DNA of 7,228 nt from Syntrophobacterales bacterium (GCA_030613915.1 JAUWKY010000115.1:1-7228); one strand, 5' to 3'; shown: positions 1-5,599, counted from the first letter of the stretch. Numbers and translations: made by a program. The notes: a model not told the origin generated them from the letters alone.

Positions 1-196
1 GACAATGCAAAGGCCTTCGTCTCCTCTCCCTCATCCCCTCCAAGCCATCAGCCCGGTAACGCGCTATCCACTTGTATCCAGTCTTCCGACTGATCCCATA
101 CTGGCGACACAACTCAGCTATGCTATATTCGCGTTGCTCAACTGCCAGTATAAACCTAATACGTTCTTCCATGGGCAACACCATCTTCCACGCCAT
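1..196 (-). CDS. IS481-family transposase, N-terminal part (runs off left edge)
   Basis: This frame is open for 65 codons from an ATG at 196 to the left edge without a stop. The protein begins MAWKMVLPMEERIRFILAVE and continues through a helix-turn-helix (about residues 24-51) with the motif LCRQYGISRKTGYKWIARY. The pattern of an early W, then MEERxRFI, then CRxxGISRKTGYKW is the known N-terminus of IS481-family DDE transposases, whose first domain binds the element ends. The catalytic DDE domain would lie beyond the window and cannot be judged, so it is unknown whether the gene is intact. The start is supported by GGAGGTG at 201-207, four bases upstream. A start at the second ATG (residue 9, MEERIRF) is possible but less like the family. 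The family call is firm; intactness is open. Confidence 0.85.
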   Translation of the reverse strand, partial: MAWKMVLPMEERIRFILAVEQREYSIAELCRQYGISRKTGYKWIARYRADGLEGMRERRRRPLHC

Positions 197-200
197 AGAG

Positions 201-207
201 CACCTCC
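201..207 (-). promoter_or_regulatory. Ribosome-binding site of the transposase
   Basis: GGAGGTG on the minus strand lies four bases ahead of the ATG at 196. It is a strong Shine-Dalgarno with slightly short spacing, and it decides the start of the transposase. Confidence 0.6.
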
Positions 208-217
208 ATGGCGTATA

Positions 218-246
218 TTATTATGTTACCCATGTACCCGGTCTAA
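218..246 (-). promoter_or_regulatory. Candidate promoter of the transposase
   Basis: Read on the minus strand, TTAGAC (246-241) and TAATAA (223-218) are separated by 17 bases, the optimal sigma-70 spacing. They sit about 20 bases ahead of the GGAGGTG ribosome-binding site and the ATG at 196. The match to consensus is moderate, and the AT-rich stretch allows neighbouring -10 registers. Confidence 0.4.
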
Positions 247-267
247 TGTGTTACCTATGTACCAGGT
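224..267 (-). repeat. Two 19-bp direct repeats at the IS end
   Basis: On the plus strand TGTTACCCATGTACCCGGT (224-242) is followed 25 bases later by TGTTACCTATGTACCAGGT (249-267), matching at 17 of 19 positions. Tandem motifs of the TGTTACC type are characteristic of the termini of one group of IS481 elements and are presumed transposase-binding sites. The repeat nearer the gene overlaps the predicted -35 box of the transposase promoter, so transposase bound there could also repress its own gene; that last point is inference. Confidence 0.75.
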
Positions 268-274
268 TCAGACC

Positions 275-305
275 CACCCTAACCCTCTCCCCCAGGGGAG
301 AGGGG
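275..305. repeat. GC-rich palindromic intergenic repeat
   Basis: CCCTCTCCCC (283-292) and GGGGAGAGGG (295-304) are perfect 10-base inverse complements with a two-base centre, preceded by ACCCTAA. This arrangement is a widely seen REP-like intergenic element; read on the minus strand it gives the well-known spurious peptide SPLGERVRVG. It sits just outside the IS end. There is no T-run on either side, so it is not a normal intrinsic terminator. Confidence 0.7.
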
Positions 306-468
306 ATTAAGGGATGCCATTCATCGCCGTGCAAAGCCCGGGGCATTCTTGCAATCTTCGTAAAGGATATTTCAGGTTGTAGATTGGGGAATCTTATGAG
401 TTGTCCGTTTAGACTGGCGGCTTTGATTGCAGCTTCTGTCAATCTGAAATCTAAAATCTTCAATTGGC
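306..468. other. Non-coding stretch between the IS/repeat and the plus-strand gene
   Basis: I see no convincing gene here. It holds a GC-rich segment with the related heptamers GCCATTC (316-322) and GGCATTC near 343, then AT-rich sequence ending in a short repeated motif. A minus-strand frame runs through it, but it begins in one repeat, ends in another and has no ribosome-binding site. No clear promoter for the gene at 529 could be recognised. Confidence 0.45.
440..463. repeat. Short AATCT/AAATCTAAAAT-type spacer repeat
   Basis: AATCTGAAATCTAAAATCTT (441-460) consists of two or three degenerate copies of an (A)AATCT unit. On the minus strand it reads as ATTTTAGATTTCAGATT, a simple spacer motif seen repeatedly in genomes that carry the other intergenic repeats of this window. 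It has no assigned function. The call rests on pattern only, as there is just one instance here. Confidence 0.35.
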
Positions 469-528
469 ATGTTTATTGCTGATTTAAGGAATTTGGGAGA
501 TGTCGAAACCTGCAGGGATTCATTGATA

Positions 529-948
529 ATGAAGGCTAGGAAAACCCAGGTGATGAAACTAACTGAGAGACAAAAGCTGTTGCTAGAGTCAGCAAGCGAC
601 TGGATTCAGGGCAATTATCCAGAGGCAGGCTTGGTAGGTGTTGCCTGGTGGTTTCTGGACTGCGGCTGTATGGCTGGAATGGGATTTTCCCTTGAATCCG
701 GGATAGTCACTCCAACAGTTCGAGTTGATAGGGAATTAGTAGAAGACGGAGCGGTGTCAGAGTGCACAAAGTGCCCGGAAAACAATCCCACCAATCTAGA
801 TAGAAAGTTTACCCTCGGAACAACTTGGTTTAACCCTGTACTGGATTCGGAAATGAGAGATCGGATCAAAAAAGAATTATTCGGCCCATTATTAGAGAAA
901 GAAATTGTTGAAATGTATCAAGAGGGTGAATTTCAAACCACACACTAG
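529..948 (+). CDS. Unrecognised small protein with CxC and CxxC motifs
   Basis: I do not recognise this family. The frame is open from 469; in-frame ATGs lie at 469, 529 and 553. The one at 469 has no Shine-Dalgarno, while 529 and 553 each have a weak one (AGGGA and TAGGA) about 11 bases upstream, so a protein of 131-139 residues is most likely. Counted from the ATG at 553, it has a charged N-terminal helix (LTERQKLLLESASDWI), a hydrophobic stretch LVGVAWWFLDCGCMAG with C37 and C39, an ECTKCPENN segment with C71 and C74, and a charged C-terminal helix. Four cysteines as CxC plus CxxC suggest a bound metal such as zinc, which is inference. There is no signal peptide and no convincing membrane segment. 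It stands alone, convergent with the glycogen-binding protein gene across a shared terminator. Codon use looks like that of a real gene. Confidence 0.7.
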   Translation: MKARKTQVMKLTERQKLLLESASDWIQGNYPEAGLVGVAWWFLDCGCMAGMGFSLESGIVTPTVRVDRELVEDGAVSECTKCPENNPTNLDRKFTLGTTWFNPVLDSEMRDRIKKELFGPLLEKEIVEMYQEGEFQTTH

Positions 949-955
949 CCCCAGT

Positions 956-994
956 AAAAAAGGCGAGAGAGCAAAGTTCTCACTCTCCCGCCTT
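956..994 (-). terminator. Intrinsic terminator of the minus-strand genes
   Basis: On the minus strand, the 12-base arm AAGGCGGGAGAG (994-983) pairs with CTCTCTCGCCTT (971-960) with one mismatch across an 11-base loop, followed directly by a T-run (six T at 961-956). It lies 12 bases past the stop of the glycogen-binding protein gene, so it ends that transcript and possibly read-through from the cobalamin genes. On the plus strand the stem follows the 948 stop but lacks a T-run after it, so it would be weak there. Confidence 0.85.
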
Positions 995-1006
995 GGTCAA
1001 TCCAGG

Positions 1007-1294
1007 CTAGACAGTCAAAATGTTGTTGAGGGTGCCGAATGAGTTAGCTACCATTTGGTCGTTGTTGGGATCGTTCTGCCATTGCCCATCCACTAGAAAC
1101 TTGTACTCGTACCTCCCAGGGGCAAGAGTAACAATCTTGGCCCAACTCCCTTTGTTGTCCTTCTTCATCGTGTGCTTCTTGAGATCCCAGCTGTTGAAGT
1201 CCCCTACCAAGATGGCCTCTTTGGCTTCAGATGCCTCCAACTTGAAGGTAATCCTTCTGTTCTGTGTCTTCTTACTGCGTGCTTTTTTGGGCAT
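1007..1294 (-). CDS. Stand-alone glycogen-binding domain protein (AMPK-beta/CBM48-like)
   Basis: This 95-residue protein is a lysine-rich N-terminal tail (MPKKARSKKTQNRR) followed by a single early-set beta-sandwich domain. Its motifs match the carbohydrate-binding module of AMPK beta subunits: GDFNSWD (31-37), GRYEYKFLVDGQWQNDPN (60-77) and FGTLNNILTV (86-95). The family's sugar-contacting residues appear kept: W36, K65, W72, T88 and N90 match the AMPK-beta positions W100, K126, W133, T148 and N150. It should therefore bind glycogen or another alpha-glucan. It has no catalytic domain, signal peptide or membrane segment, so it is probably a cytosolic adaptor or regulator with an unknown partner. 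GGGGAGGA at 1301-1308 lies six bases before the ATG, which fixes the start. It follows cbiH by 198 bases on the same strand and has its own terminator. Nothing in the sequence ties it functionally to cobalamin. Confidence 0.9.
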   Translation of the reverse strand: MPKKARSKKTQNRRITFKLEASEAKEAILVGDFNSWDLKKHTMKKDNKGSWAKIVTLAPGRYEYKFLVDGQWQNDPNNDQMVANSFGTLNNILTV

Positions 1295-1300
1295 TTTCCG

Positions 1301-1308
1301 TCCTCCCC
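1301..1308 (-). promoter_or_regulatory. Ribosome-binding site of the glycogen-binding protein gene
   Basis: GGGGAGGA on the minus strand lies six bases ahead of the ATG at 1294. It is a near-consensus Shine-Dalgarno, so efficient independent translation is expected. Confidence 0.75.
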
Positions 1309-1492
1309 ATTTTTCTGTCGCAGTTTAAACACACGACCTCATCTCCTCGGATTGCCGCCTTGCGGCCGACAAATCGTTGGAGAAATCCAAGATGCACAAA
1401 GCCTAGTGGAACCGAAAACCTAGACAAGATCATGGTAGCCCAACCATACGCTCTCCGTAAATACGAAAAACCACCATTTTAATTTGAATGGG
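1309..1492. other. Non-coding gap between cbiH and the glycogen-binding protein gene
   Basis: I see no gene or tRNA here. A small perfect hairpin GCCGC-CTT-GCGGC lies at 1354-1366. It has no T-run, so it is not an intrinsic terminator for cbiH. This gap would have to hold any separate promoter of the glycogen-binding protein gene, but I could not pick out a good -35/-10 pair. Unlike the gaps between the cbi genes, it shows no obvious repeat family. Confidence 0.4.
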
Positions 1493-2362
1493 CTAGCTGT
1501 CCACCAACTCCTCCAACTCATACTTGTCCAGATAACCCCGTGGGGTCACCATGAAAGAACCATGGGTGAAGGTCCTGGAGTTCCCGACAATGATTACTGT
1601 TTGCATGTCTATGGAAAAGGAGAGCATATTTTCCAGGTCGGTAATGGCGACTTTCTCACCCTCACGTGTTGCCCTAGTAACGATGCCCACCGGAGTGCAG
1701 CCATCGCGACTTTCAAGCAAAATCTCGCGGACCCTGCCGATCTGCCAATCCCGTCTCTTGCTCTTTGGGTTATACAGGTTGATGACGAAGTCCGCTTCTG
1801 CCGCGCACCTAACCCGTTTCTCAATCACCTCCCAGGGAGTGAGGAGGTCGCTGAGCGAGATTGCGGCAAAATCGTGCATAAGCGGAGCGCCCAAAAGAGA
1901 ACCGGCCGCGGCAAAAGCCGGCACCCCTGGAACGAAAGTAATCTGAAACCCGTCCGGCTCTGGTGACAAGGAAATTCCCTTAGCTCGGCAAATCTCCAAA
2001 ACCAGCCCGGCCATCCCGTAGATCCCTGCATCTCCACTTGAAACCAGTGATACAGTCTCGCCAGCCAAGGCCCGATCCAGAGCTACTCGAACCCTCTCCA
2101 ATTCCTGGCGCATCCCCGTAGCCACCACTTCTTGATTGCCGAGGATGGGCTTGATGAGATCCACATAGGTCCGGTAGCCCACCACCAAATGCGATTCATC
2201 CAGGGCTCTTTGTGCCGCGGGAGTTAGATGGTCTTCACTCCCGGGGCCCAGGCTCACAATATAGAGCCGACCCTGGCCACTGCCACGGTGACGTTCCCCA
2301 GAACCTTTTTCGCGACCAACAGTTCCTTGGTTTCGGCGCTGAGCACCGCCGCTTTCTCGCAT
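1493..2362 (-). CDS. cbiH: Cobalt-precorrin-3 C17-methyltransferase CbiH (CobJ family)
   Basis: CbiH transfers a methyl group from S-adenosylmethionine to C17 and drives ring contraction to cobalt-precorrin-4; it is cytosolic. The 289 residues carry the tetrapyrrole methylase signatures: LYIVSLGPGSEDHLTPAA (33-50), VGYRTYVDLI (61-70), SLVSSGDAGIYGMAGL (105-120), VPGVPAFAAAGSLLGAPLMHDFAAISLSDLLTPW (144-177, in parts), NLYNPKSKRR (195-204) and IIVGNSRTF (257-265). This is the full length of the methylase fold plus an atypical, arginine- and glycine-rich N-terminal extension of about 31 residues. The start at the ATG at 2362 is preferred because there is no other ATG, GTG or TTG before the core GRLYIVSLGPG, and TAGGAG stands ten bases upstream. 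This makes the gene overlap cbiG by 109 bases in another frame, so translation is probably coupled. A frameshift-made fusion is the alternative. Confidence 0.93.
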   Translation of the reverse strand: MRESGGAQRRNQGTVGREKGSGERHRGSGQGRLYIVSLGPGSEDHLTPAAQRALDESHLVVGYRTYVDLIKPILGNQEVVATGMRQELERVRVALDRALAGETVSLVSSGDAGIYGMAGLVLEICRAKGISLSPEPDGFQITFVPGVPAFAAAGSLLGAPLMHDFAAISLSDLLTPWEVIEKRVRCAAEADFVINLYNPKSKRRDWQIGRVREILLESRDGCTPVGIVTRATREGEKVAITDLENMLSFSIDMQTVIIVGNSRTFTHGSFMVTPRGYLDKYELEELVDS

Positions 2363-4098
2363 ACGCTTTCAACTCCTACGTGTTTCCTCACCACCTCTGA
2401 GGGGGTTGGCACTGAATCACCTGCTTGTAACTCATCGGCCGAGTAGTAGGCCGATGTCCAGCCGCGTTGCCCCAGCAACTCATTCAACCCATCCTCATCT
2501 TTCTTGAGCTCTGCCGTGGCCACATTGCGAACAGCCAACAGACTCAAACCTTGATCCCGGAATACTCTGTCCACAGCTGCGCCAATTTCAGTCGCAGTGG
2601 TTCCCCGGTTGCATCCCACTCCCACTACCAGGCTTTTCGGTCTCAAAACCAGACAGGGAGGCGGTTCAAAAGAACCGAGCATGTCATCTACATATATCCA
2701 ACCAGACAGTTCCGCCACCCTGGCTTCCTCCAACCCCTTTAATACCTTTATCCCTGCAGAATCAGGGACGAGAGGCTGAAGCCACCTTCCGGGGTCAAAC
2801 AGGCCAATCTGCCGCTCCTCCAATACAGCCATGTTCAAAGTCTTGACCCTGTCCAAGTTTTCGATCACCAGCCCGGCGCGCTCGGCCAGTTCATCAAAAC
2901 TGAGCTTTCCCTGGACATCTGTGGCTGTGGTGATTACCGGTTGACCGCCGGTAACAGCCGCCACCTCTCTGGCCAGACGGTTGGCGCCTCCCAGATGTCC
3001 GGAAACAAGGCTAATTGCATTGCGGCCCATCTCATCAACCACCACCACGGCCGGATCGCTCTCCTTCCCCTCCAGCAAAGCAGGAAGAAGCCGCACTACG
3101 ATACCGGTGGCCATCACACACACAAGCCCTTTATGTTTCTTGAAACAGTTGACAAAAGTGGTTTTGAAATCAGTAAAGGCGTGCGCTTCCGCAAACCCAG
3201 AGCTTTCTTTCTTTGGCAGGTAGAGGCTAGTCCCTTCAATGTTGGCGGCTATGTTAGTGGCCAGCTTGCTTCCTCCTGGAGTCAGAGCCATCACAGCCAC
3301 ACCCTGCGGCCCAGCTTCTCCCTCCTGCTGAGACGTCCGGAAGCCGTGGTCAAAGGTGGGATCGTACAGTTTGCTGCGGGCCTTCAATTCTCCCCTCAGC
3401 GCTTCGCCCACCAAGATCACCGCCTGTCTCTTTATCCCACTTTCCTCCACCCTCTGGACAATATCTGCCAGCTTGCCGTGGATAAATCTTTCCTCCGGCC
3501 AGCCCACCCGATAAGCGATTACCACCGGTGTGTCAGCCGGATATCCTTGCTCTAGCTCGGCCACCACTTCACGAATTCGGCTTACGCTGAGATAAATAAC
3601 CAGCGTTGATCGGTGCTGAGCAAGCCCACCCAGATTCTCGCTCTCAGGGACCGGCGTCCGTCCTGCCAGTCTTGTGAAAATCAGGGTCTGGCTACCACCG
3701 GGCTGAGTGAACTGCCGCCCAAGGGCAGCCGCAGCCGCAAAGGCCGTCGTGACCCCGGGCACCACATCACATGGGATCCCTTCCTTTTGCAGTAACTGGA
3801 TTTGCTCCTGAATGGCACCGTATAACGCTGGATCGCCCGTGTGTACCCGGGCCACAATAAGGTCTTTTCCGACACCTTCAGTGAGAAGCGCGTGGGTTTC
3901 CTCCAGGCTGAGACTGGAGCTGTCATGGATTTTTGTCCCCTCCTTTGCCTGGGCCAAAAGAGCCTGCGGCACCAAGGAACCGGCGTAGACGATCAGGTCT
4001 GCGGCCTTAATGATGTTAGCACCGCGTACTGTGATCAGTTCCGGATCACCCGGACCTGCCCCAATAAAGTAGACTATACCCTTCTCAATCGGCTTCAG
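2254..4098 (-). CDS. cbiF-cbiG: Fusion of cobalt-precorrin-4 C11-methyltransferase CbiF and cobalt-precorrin-5A hydrolase CbiG
   Basis: This protein joins two consecutive steps. CbiF methylates C11 of cobalt-precorrin-4; CbiG opens the lactone of cobalt-precorrin-5A and releases the two-carbon unit. Residues are counted from the far upstream TTG at 4194. The CbiF domain (about 38-270) has VYFIGAGPGDPELITVRG, ARVHTGDPALYGAIQEQ (115-131), VVPGVTTAFAAAAALGRQ (144-161) and QAVILVGEAL (257-266). After a linker, CbiG (about 298-646) has VMALTPGGSKLA, MATGIVVRLLPALLEGK (361-377), VVVVDEMGRNAISLVSGHLG (383-402), PVITTATD (419-426) and the C-terminal LVVGVGCNRGTT (522-533) with NVTVAVA near the end. 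No ATG exists in frame before residue 302, so the start is non-ATG. I chose CTG at 4098 (614 residues) because a perfect AAGGAGG lies eight bases upstream; TTG at 4194 and GTG at 4146 are alternatives lying in repeat DNA. The product call is firm, the start is not. Confidence 0.93.
   Translation of the reverse strand: MKPIEKGIVYFIGAGPGDPELITVRGANIIKAADLIVYAGSLVPQALLAQAKEGTKIHDSSSLSLEETHALLTEGVGKDLIVARVHTGDPALYGAIQEQIQLLQKEGIPCDVVPGVTTAFAAAAALGRQFTQPGGSQTLIFTRLAGRTPVPESENLGGLAQHRSTLVIYLSVSRIREVVAELEQGYPADTPVVIAYRVGWPEERFIHGKLADIVQRVEESGIKRQAVILVGEALRGELKARSKLYDPTFDHGFRTSQQEGEAGPQGVAVMALTPGGSKLATNIAANIEGTSLYLPKKESSGFAEAHAFTDFKTTFVNCFKKHKGLVCVMATGIVVRLLPALLEGKESDPAVVVVDEMGRNAISLVSGHLGGANRLAREVAAVTGGQPVITTATDVQGKLSFDELAERAGLVIENLDRVKTLNMAVLEERQIGLFDPGRWLQPLVPDSAGIKVLKGLEEARVAELSGWIYVDDMLGSFEPPPCLVLRPKSLVVGVGCNRGTTATEIGAAVDRVFRDQGLSLLAVRNVATAELKKDEDGLNELLGQRGWTSAYYSADELQAGDSVPTPSEVVRKHVGVESVCEKAAVLSAETKELLVAKKVLGNVTVAVARVGSIL
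2373..2378 (-). promoter_or_regulatory. Ribosome-binding site of cbiH inside cbiG
   Basis: TAGGAG on the minus strand lies ten bases before the ATG at 2362, embedded in cbiG codons for VGVES. It decides the cbiH start and implies that ribosomes can initiate cbiH within the end of cbiG. Confidence 0.5.
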
Positions 4099-4106
4099 TT
4101 TTGGAT

Positions 4107-4113
4107 CCTCCTT
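4107..4113 (-). promoter_or_regulatory. Shine-Dalgarno pointing to a CTG start of cbiF-cbiG
   Basis: AAGGAGG on the minus strand is followed by eight bases and then CTG at 4098-4096, just five codons before the conserved GIVYFIGAGPGD core. It is the best ribosome-binding site near this gene, and no ATG, GTG or TTG lies at a suitable distance from it. It is therefore evidence for a rare CTG start. Confidence 0.55.
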
Positions 4114-4145
4114 GGGTAACCGGTCACACTCAGACCGTTCTTCCA

Positions 4146-4224
4146 CCCCCCTTTTCCAAAGGGGGGTCGGGGGGGATTTCGGAAGCGTCTGCAAATCCCC
4201 CTAAATCCCCCTTTACAAAGGGGG
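4146..4224. repeat. Inverted pair of CCCCC/GGGGG hairpin repeats
   Basis: Two hairpins lie in tandem: CCCCCCTTT-TCC-AAAGGGGGG (4146-4166, 9-base stem) and CCCCCTTT-AC-AAAGGGGG (4207-4224, 8-base stem). Each is flanked on its inner side by a GGGGGATTT-type motif (about 4168-4179 and its complement at 4193-4206), so the two units of about 33 bases are inverted copies around a short spacer and could fold into one large cruciform. The unit is a common intergenic repeat type in several bacterial phyla. It lies between cbiE-cbiT and cbiF-cbiG, and the left copy extends the cbiF reading frame upstream as SPPTPLWKRG, a familiar repeat-derived peptide. No T-run follows, so simple termination is unlikely. 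Confidence 0.75.
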
Positions 4225-4307
4225 ACTTCAGAGCGACAGCTGTCAGAATTATCACAATAACCAGACATCATCTTAAAAAATCACTCGACCTAAATTGCTT
4301 CGATTTT

Positions 4308-4334
4308 CTTCGTGCCCTTCGTGTACTTCGTGGT
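4308..4334. repeat. Nine-base tandem repeat with CTTCGTG core
   Basis: CTTCGTG occurs at 4308, 4317 and 4326, exactly nine bases apart, with a degenerate fourth copy (CTTCGAT) at 4298. On the minus strand this reads as the CACGAAG-type array after TTAACCA, a simple spacer repeat found in many unrelated genomes. It starts about 25 bases after the cbiE-cbiT stop. Copies are too short and too close for CRISPR. Confidence 0.6.
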
Positions 4335-4356
4335 TAATCCTACCCTCGTTTGTCGC

Positions 4357-5586
4357 TCAGCGCCAGAGACTGAGAAGGAAGAGCGGTGTTTGCGGCTGGA
4401 AGCGACTCATGAGAGCACCCTGGTTCTCTTTCTTACCCGACTTGATGGGAACAGTGCGGCTTATTTGCAATAGTAACCATTCGTGAGCCAGATTAGTTTT
4501 CTCAACAAATTGCTGAGCCAGACTAAGAGTTTCCGGGGTAACCACACTTACCACCGCCCGACCTTCAGGCCGGAGCCGTTGCTCCACAAACTCCAAGATG
4601 CTGGCGAGGGTGCCGCCGCTGCCGCCGACAAATACCCGATCCGGGTCCGGCAGATCCAGTAAAATCCCAGGAGCCTCACCCTGAACCGTTTTGACCCCAA
4701 AACCTGCTAACTCCTGTACATTCTCCTGAATCATTTCTAATCTGGATTGATCCCTCTCGATCGCATAGACCCTTAAACCCGGCGCAATCCTGACCGCCTC
4801 AATCCCCACTGAACCAGAACCTGCTCCCACATCCCACATGACCGCATCTTCTCTTACTTGGAGTTCGGCCAGAATCAGGGCGCGTGCTTCCTTTTTGGTG
4901 ATCAGGGATTTCTCCTTCCGAAATCGTTCGTCTTCAAGACCAAACCGGATTGTTCCTTGCTGTTCTTCAAGCGGGTAGAGGACCATTACATTGAGCGGGG
5001 CAAATTGCTTCCCGGCTGCGGTCGCAAGATCGGTCTCCAAACACTGCTCTCCCTCTGAGCCTATCTCTTCCACCACTGCCACTTTGCGGTTGGCCATGCC
5101 AAATTCAAGGAGTAGCTCAGCCAACCGGTCTGGGGTATTCTCAGGGTCCGTATAGATGGCAATGCACCCTGGATCGGCAAGCGCAGGAAAGAATTCCATC
5201 GGCTTACGTCCGTGTACACTAATGGTTCGAGCTCCGTTCCACGGCAACTTGAGTCGAGCAAATGTTTTTTGCAGGGCGGTAACGTTGGGAAGAAACGAAA
5301 CGCTTTCAGGGCCAAAAACCTTCACAGCCAGGTTGCCTATGCCAAAAAAAAGAGGATCTCCCGAAGCCAGGATCACCACTCGCTTGCCACCGGCCTCCTG
5401 TTTCACCGCCTCCAGCGTTGTGGCAGGATTTGCGCCCAGGACCCATGTTCTCTCGCTCTGTCCAGCAAAAACGGCAAGCTGCCGTTTCCCGCCCACCAGC
5501 ACTTCGGCTGCCTCAATAGCCTCCCGGTGCGCTTCGGTCAGGTCTTTAGGACCAACACCCGTGCCCACCACTGTTACGTTACTCAT
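4357..5586 (-). CDS. cbiE-cbiT: Fused cobalt-precorrin-7 C5-methyltransferase CbiE and cobalt-precorrin-6B C15-methyltransferase (decarboxylating) CbiT
   Basis: This 409-residue protein has the CobL-type fusion of two methyltransferases. CbiT methylates C15 and decarboxylates the C12 acetate side chain; CbiE methylates C5, giving cobalt-precorrin-8. The CbiE half (about 1-205) has VTVVGTGVGPKDLT (4-17), VILASGDPLFFGIGNLA (71-87), TISVHGRKP (121-129) and IAIYTDPENTPDRLAELL (142-159). The CbiT half (about 216-409) opens with ITKKEARALILAEL (229-242), followed by the SAM-binding loop WDVGAGSGSVGIEAVRIAP (251-269), the acidic YAIERDQSRL (274-283) and VFVGGSGG (318-325), which are standard for CbiT. 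Length is normal for the fusion, with no frame break. The ATG at 5586 has GGGAAGGAA at 5591-5599 as its ribosome-binding site. It is separated by repeat-filled gaps from cbiD (160 bases) and from cbiF-cbiG. Confidence 0.95.
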   Translation of the reverse strand: MSNVTVVGTGVGPKDLTEAHREAIEAAEVLVGGKRQLAVFAGQSERTWVLGANPATTLEAVKQEAGGKRVVILASGDPLFFGIGNLAVKVFGPESVSFLPNVTALQKTFARLKLPWNGARTISVHGRKPMEFFPALADPGCIAIYTDPENTPDRLAELLLEFGMANRKVAVVEEIGSEGEQCLETDLATAAGKQFAPLNVMVLYPLEEQQGTIRFGLEDERFRKEKSLITKKEARALILAELQVREDAVMWDVGAGSGSVGIEAVRIAPGLRVYAIERDQSRLEMIQENVQELAGFGVKTVQGEAPGILLDLPDPDRVFVGGSGGTLASILEFVEQRLRPEGRAVVSVVTPETLSLAQQFVEKTNLAHEWLLLQISRTVPIKSGKKENQGALMSRFQPQTPLFLLSLWR

Positions 5587-5590
5587 CGTG

Positions 5591-5599
5591 TTCCTTCCC
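5591..5599 (-). promoter_or_regulatory. Ribosome-binding site of cbiE-cbiT
   Basis: GGGAAGGAA on the minus strand lies four to five bases ahead of the ATG at 5586. It sits clear of the hairpin and repeat sequence that fills the rest of the gap. Confidence 0.55.

Larger units (their letters stand above)
1..270 (-). mobile_element. One end of an IS481-like insertion sequence
   Basis: The transposase start plus 74 bases of upstream sequence form the gene-proximal end of an insertion sequence. The outer boundary is placed near 268-270, where a TG dinucleotide (minus strand TGAACCTGGTACAT) begins the first of two terminal direct repeats. The boundary is inferred: the other end and any target duplication lie outside the window. 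The DNA just outside is a GC-rich hairpin repeat, so the element appears to have landed beside an existing intergenic repeat. Confidence 0.65.

Noticed and set aside
251..463. Minus-strand frame of 70 codons with a TTG start
   Set aside because: It is made of two repeats joined by spacer DNA: the start lies in the AATCT-type repeat and the end gives the repeat-derived peptide SPLGERVRVG. It has no ribosome-binding site and no recognisable domain.
1484..1966. Plus-strand frame of 160 codons opposite cbiH
   Set aside because: It overlaps the conserved C-terminal half of cbiH on the other strand, with no ribosome-binding site or known domain.
2941..3555. Plus-strand frame of 204 codons
   Set aside because: It is antisense to the CbiF-CbiG fusion, whose motifs span the same bases. 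The serine- and histidine-rich product is typical of a shadow frame.
4146..4224. G/C-run hairpins considered as an intrinsic terminator between cbiE-cbiT and cbiF-cbiG
   Set aside because: Neither stem is followed by a T-run on the minus strand, and two further cbi genes of the same operon lie downstream.
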